Shown one piece after another: positions 5,897-7,388 of a DNA stretch of 7,388 nucleotides; the stretch's first letter is position 1; each line of letters opens with the position of its first letter. The DNA is from JBGTBQ01 sp041749275 (GTDB lineage: Bacteria > Acidobacteriota > Blastocatellia > Pyrinomonadales > Pyrinomonadaceae): the NCBI GenBank assembly GCA_041749275.1, contig JBGTBQ010000203.1, positions 1 through 7,388 on the forward strand, written 5' to 3'. The translations under genes and the position numbers were made by a program. The notes beneath the pieces were generated by a model. It was not told where the DNA came from. It saw nothing but the letters and a program-made list of their open reading frames with translations, and did not search any database.

Positions 5897-5978
5897 TTAC
5901 GCGGATGAGAAAGGCGCCACGGATGGGCGCTCGCTTGGAGTCCATTCTTATTCGTCGCATCCGTAAGATCCGTGGGCG
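5897..5978. repeat. Degenerate ACGGAT-type repeats between the DUF1223 gene and msrP
   Basis: Four related units sit in 80 bases: TTACGCGGATG (5897-5907), CCACGGAT (5917-5924), CATCCGTAA (5958-5966) and ATCCGTGG (5968-5975). Units one and three are inverted copies differing by one inserted C; units two and four are exact 8-bp inverted copies. The pairs interleave, so they cannot all form one hairpin, which suggests repeat units rather than a terminator. The first unit begins right after the DUF1223 stop codon. Confidence 0.5.
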
Positions 5979-6007
5979 ATCCAACGCGACGCCGTCCGTC
6001 CGACCTT

Positions 6008-6013
6008 GAGAGG
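6008..6013 (+). promoter_or_regulatory. Ribosome binding site deciding the msrP start
   Basis: GAGAGG ends 4 nt before the ATG at 6018. The alternative TTG at 6006 overlaps this site and would add four residues with no ribosome binding site of its own, so the ATG is preferred. Confidence 0.55.
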
Positions 6014-6017
6014 CAGT

Positions 6018-7004
6018 ATGTTGATAAAGAAAGCCGACGACATCAAGAGCAGTGAGATCACCGACCAGAAGCTCTACCTGAGCCGCCGCCTCTTCATGCG
6101 CGGCGCGGTGCTCACCGCATCAACCGTGGCGACCGGTTTTCTCTACCGTAAGCTGCTCGCGCCCGAAGCCCAGCAACCTGAGCCTTCCGGTATCGCCGCG
6201 CCCGGCCCCGACGGCGCGCCGAAAAAATGGGGATTGCCGGGCGAAGACGCGACCACTTATCAGGACATCACGCACTACAACAACTTCTACGAGTTCGGCA
6301 CGGATAAGTACAGCCCCGCCCGGCGCGCGCAGCAACTCGTCACGCGCCCGTGGACAATCGCGGTCGAGGGGCTGGTCAACAAACCCAAAGTCTTCGACCT
6401 CGACGAACTCTTGCGCCTCTGGCCGCAGGAGGATCGCATCTACCGACTCCGCTGCGTCGAACGCTGGTCAATGGTCATCCCGTGGCTCGGCTTTCCGCTG
6501 GCCGCCTTGCTGAAAGAGGTTGAGCCGCTCGGCAGTGCACAGTACGTTGCCTTTGAGACGGCCAACGACCTGAAGCGCAACATCCCGCAAACGAGCGAAT
6601 TCGAGAGCGGTCTCGACTGGCCTTACGTCGAAGGCTTGCGGCTCGATGAAGCGATGCACCCGTTGACGACTCTGGCGACCGGCATCTACGGCGAGCCGCT
6701 CTTGCCCCAGAACGGAGCGCCCATTCGTCTGGTCGTCCCGTGGAAGTATGGCTACAAGAGCATCAAGTCGGTCGTCCGCATCCGCCTCGTCGAGGGCGTG
6801 CCGCCGACCTCTTGGAACCTCGCCGCGTCGAACGAGTATGGCTTTTATTCAAACGTCAACCCGGAGGTTGACCATCCGCGCTGGAGCCAATCCACCGAGC
6901 GCCGCATCGGCGAATACACACAGCGCAAGACGCTCCTCTTCAACGGCTACGCCGACGAAGTCGCGAGTCTCTATGCCGGGATGGATTTGAACTACTACCA
7001 TTGA
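6018..7004 (+). CDS. msrP: Protein-methionine-sulfoxide reductase catalytic subunit MsrP (YedY)
   Basis: MsrP is an exported molybdenum-cofactor enzyme that reduces methionine sulfoxide in envelope proteins, repairing oxidative damage. The 328-residue protein has a twin-arginine signal: SRRLFMRG at 22-29, then a hydrophobic stretch to about 43, so it is exported folded by the Tat system. The sulfite-oxidase-type molybdopterin domain follows. The conserved YRLRCVERWSMVIPW (142-156) places the molybdenum-ligand cysteine at C146, equivalent to C102 of mature E. coli MsrP; R149 replaces the usual Ala of CVEAW. Other family stretches are YEFGTDKYSPARRAQQLVTR, GIYGEPLLPQNGAPIRLVVP, WKYGYKSIKS and the C-terminal FNGYADEVASLYAGMDL. 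Length is typical. The usual membrane haem partner MsrQ (YedZ) is not in the 384 nt downstream. The DUF1223 gene lies 121 nt upstream on the same strand. Confidence 0.96.
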   Translation: MLIKKADDIKSSEITDQKLYLSRRLFMRGAVLTASTVATGFLYRKLLAPEAQQPEPSGIAAPGPDGAPKKWGLPGEDATTYQDITHYNNFYEFGTDKYSPARRAQQLVTRPWTIAVEGLVNKPKVFDLDELLRLWPQEDRIYRLRCVERWSMVIPWLGFPLAALLKEVEPLGSAQYVAFETANDLKRNIPQTSEFESGLDWPYVEGLRLDEAMHPLTTLATGIYGEPLLPQNGAPIRLVVPWKYGYKSIKSVVRIRLVEGVPPTSWNLAASNEYGFYSNVNPEVDHPRWSQSTERRIGEYTQRKTLLFNGYADEVASLYAGMDLNYYH

Positions 7005-7005
7005 G

Positions 7006-7022
7006 AGAAGCCTTTAGCTTCT
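7006..7022 (+). terminator. Small hairpin at the end of msrP
   Basis: AGAAGC (7006-7011) and GCTTCT (7017-7022) form a 6-bp stem around a 5-nt loop, starting 2 nt after the msrP stop codon. No T-run follows, so it may only protect the mRNA 3' end. It does show that no gene is tightly coupled downstream of msrP. Confidence 0.3.
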
Positions 7023-7114
7023 TACATCATGGCTTAGGGAAAACTGTTTCTGGGAACGCTTCGACTCTGACAAAAAGATTTCAAGCTAAGAGCATGTCTA
7101 AAAAGCCATGTGCC

Positions 7115-7137
7115 GAAGCTCCGTGAGGAGCGGAATG
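7115..7137 (+). repeat. Hairpin repeat unit 1
   Basis: The core GCTCC-GTGA-GGAGC (7118-7131) is a 5-bp stem with a GNRA-type GUGA loop, followed by GGAATG. It shares its GAAGCTCCGTGAGGAGCG sequence exactly with unit 2, 54 nt to the right. Confidence 0.7.
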
Positions 7138-7168
7138 TTTATAGCCCATCGCGTGACATGAGGTCGCT

Positions 7169-7191
7169 GAAGCTCCGTGAGGAGCGACATG
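7169..7191 (+). repeat. Hairpin repeat unit 2
   Basis: It has the same 18-base core as unit 1 (GAAGCTCCGTGAGGAGCG), followed by ACATG instead of GAATG. The exact repeat at 54-nt spacing argues for a family of dispersed units rather than chance. Confidence 0.7.
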
Positions 7192-7201
7192 GTAGGCGCT
7201 G

Positions 7202-7219
7202 CCGCCCCTCCGGGGCTTG
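7202..7219 (-). repeat. Hairpin repeat unit 3 (inverted, divergent)
   Basis: On the minus strand this reads AAGCCCCGGAGGGGCGG, a 5-bp GCCCC/GGGGC stem with a short GGA loop instead of GTGA. It is the most divergent of the four units and faces the opposite way to units 1 and 2. Confidence 0.55.
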
Positions 7220-7252
7220 AAAGAACAAGGGGAGAGCGGCGCGGGCGACACA

Positions 7253-7277
7253 CATTCCGCCCCTCACGGGGCTTTTT
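7253..7277 (+). terminator. Hairpin repeat unit 4, also a terminator-like stem with T-run
   Basis: On the minus strand this is repeat unit 4, GCCCCGTGAGGGGCGGAATG, which differs from unit 1 only by a paired change in the stem. On the plus strand the same stem, GCCCC-TCAC-GGGGC (7259-7272), is followed directly by TTTTT (7273-7277), the layout of a rho-independent terminator. It could stop transcripts running out of msrP, about 260 nt upstream. The T-run is part of the element's terminal repeat. Confidence 0.5.
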
Positions 7278-7388
7278 AGACACGCTCTAAGTTCATTCAT
7301 CCTCCGACAATGAGGCGTGCGGCGGAATTTCAATTCGCGCGTTGAACACGTGCTTTGTCTTCTCAAACCTTTCGAGAAAAAATCATTC

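Larger units (their letters stand above)
7089..7288. mobile_element. About 200-bp palindromic MITE/REP-like element
   Basis: The element is bounded by inverted repeats AGAGCATGTCTAAAAAGCC (7089-7107) and, on the other strand, AGAGCGTGTCTAAAAAGCC (7288-7270), 18 of 19 bases matching. A CTAAG direct repeat occurs at both edges (7086-7090 and 7287-7291), overlapping the inverted repeats and possibly reflecting a target duplication. Inside are four hairpins of one family, two reading rightwards in the left half and two leftwards in the right half, so the whole unit is roughly palindromic. No coding frame inside is convincing and there is no transposase, so if mobile it would depend on an enzyme encoded elsewhere. 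Alternatively it is a cluster of REP-type repeats. Confidence 0.55.

Noticed and set aside
7115..7191. Two exact direct repeats that might begin a CRISPR array
   Set aside because: There are only two direct copies of 18-23 bases, each is a small hairpin, the other two copies are inverted, and no cas gene is present.
7098..7366. Minus-strand frames of 61 and 75 codons over the palindromic element
   Set aside because: Their sequence is a translation of the repeats and terminal inverted repeats; they have no ribosome binding site and no family resemblance.

Overview
This is a GC-rich window (protein-coding parts look like 60% G+C or more) with seven credible protein genes, clear gaps between them and several hairpins. 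Protein style suggests a soil-type bacterium, most likely an acidobacterium of the Blastocatellia kind: a DUF3417-bearing alpha-glucan phosphorylase, a secreted VWA-like protein of a type I associate with Acidobacteria, and G+C-rich intergenic hairpin repeats. The taxonomic placement is inference from gene flavour only. No 16S, tRNA or other phylogenetic marker is present.

Layout. Positions 1-260 are a more AT-rich, gene-free leader with a plausible promoter. It precedes a 40-residue single-pass membrane protein (261-383, +) that is too short for ordinary gene calling but has a good ribosome binding site. A long GC-rich palindrome (403-439) separates it from a convergent minus-strand block. 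Read from high to low coordinates, that block runs: a secreted VWA-like protein (4679-3960) ending in a textbook terminator (3893-3926), an unrecognised 126-residue acidic-tailed protein (3760-3380), a macro-domain ADP-ribose hydrolase (3304-2732), and glycogen/alpha-glucan phosphorylase glgP (2626-449). The last three are close enough (gaps of 75 and 105 nt) to share a transcript.

From a divergent intergenic region (4680-5041), which carries three or four inverted repeats, two genes run rightwards: a membrane-anchored DUF1223 thioredoxin-like protein (5042-5896) and msrP (6018-7004), the Tat-exported molybdenum enzyme that repairs oxidised methionine in envelope proteins. Both act outside the cytoplasmic membrane and both are redox-related, so an envelope oxidative-stress unit is a reasonable inference. 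The usual haem partner msrQ is not downstream.

The last 300 bases hold the most unusual structure: a roughly 200-bp element (7089-7288) bounded by 19-bp near-perfect inverted repeats. It contains four small hairpins of one family, two in each orientation, whose stems show compensatory changes. It looks like a non-autonomous palindromic (MITE/REP-like) repeat. I saw no CRISPR array, phage gene, transposase, tRNA or rRNA. I did not find a convincing new multi-gene system. The best novelty candidates are the 200-bp element, the 40-aa membrane protein, the 126-aa orphan and the DUF1223-MsrP pairing.
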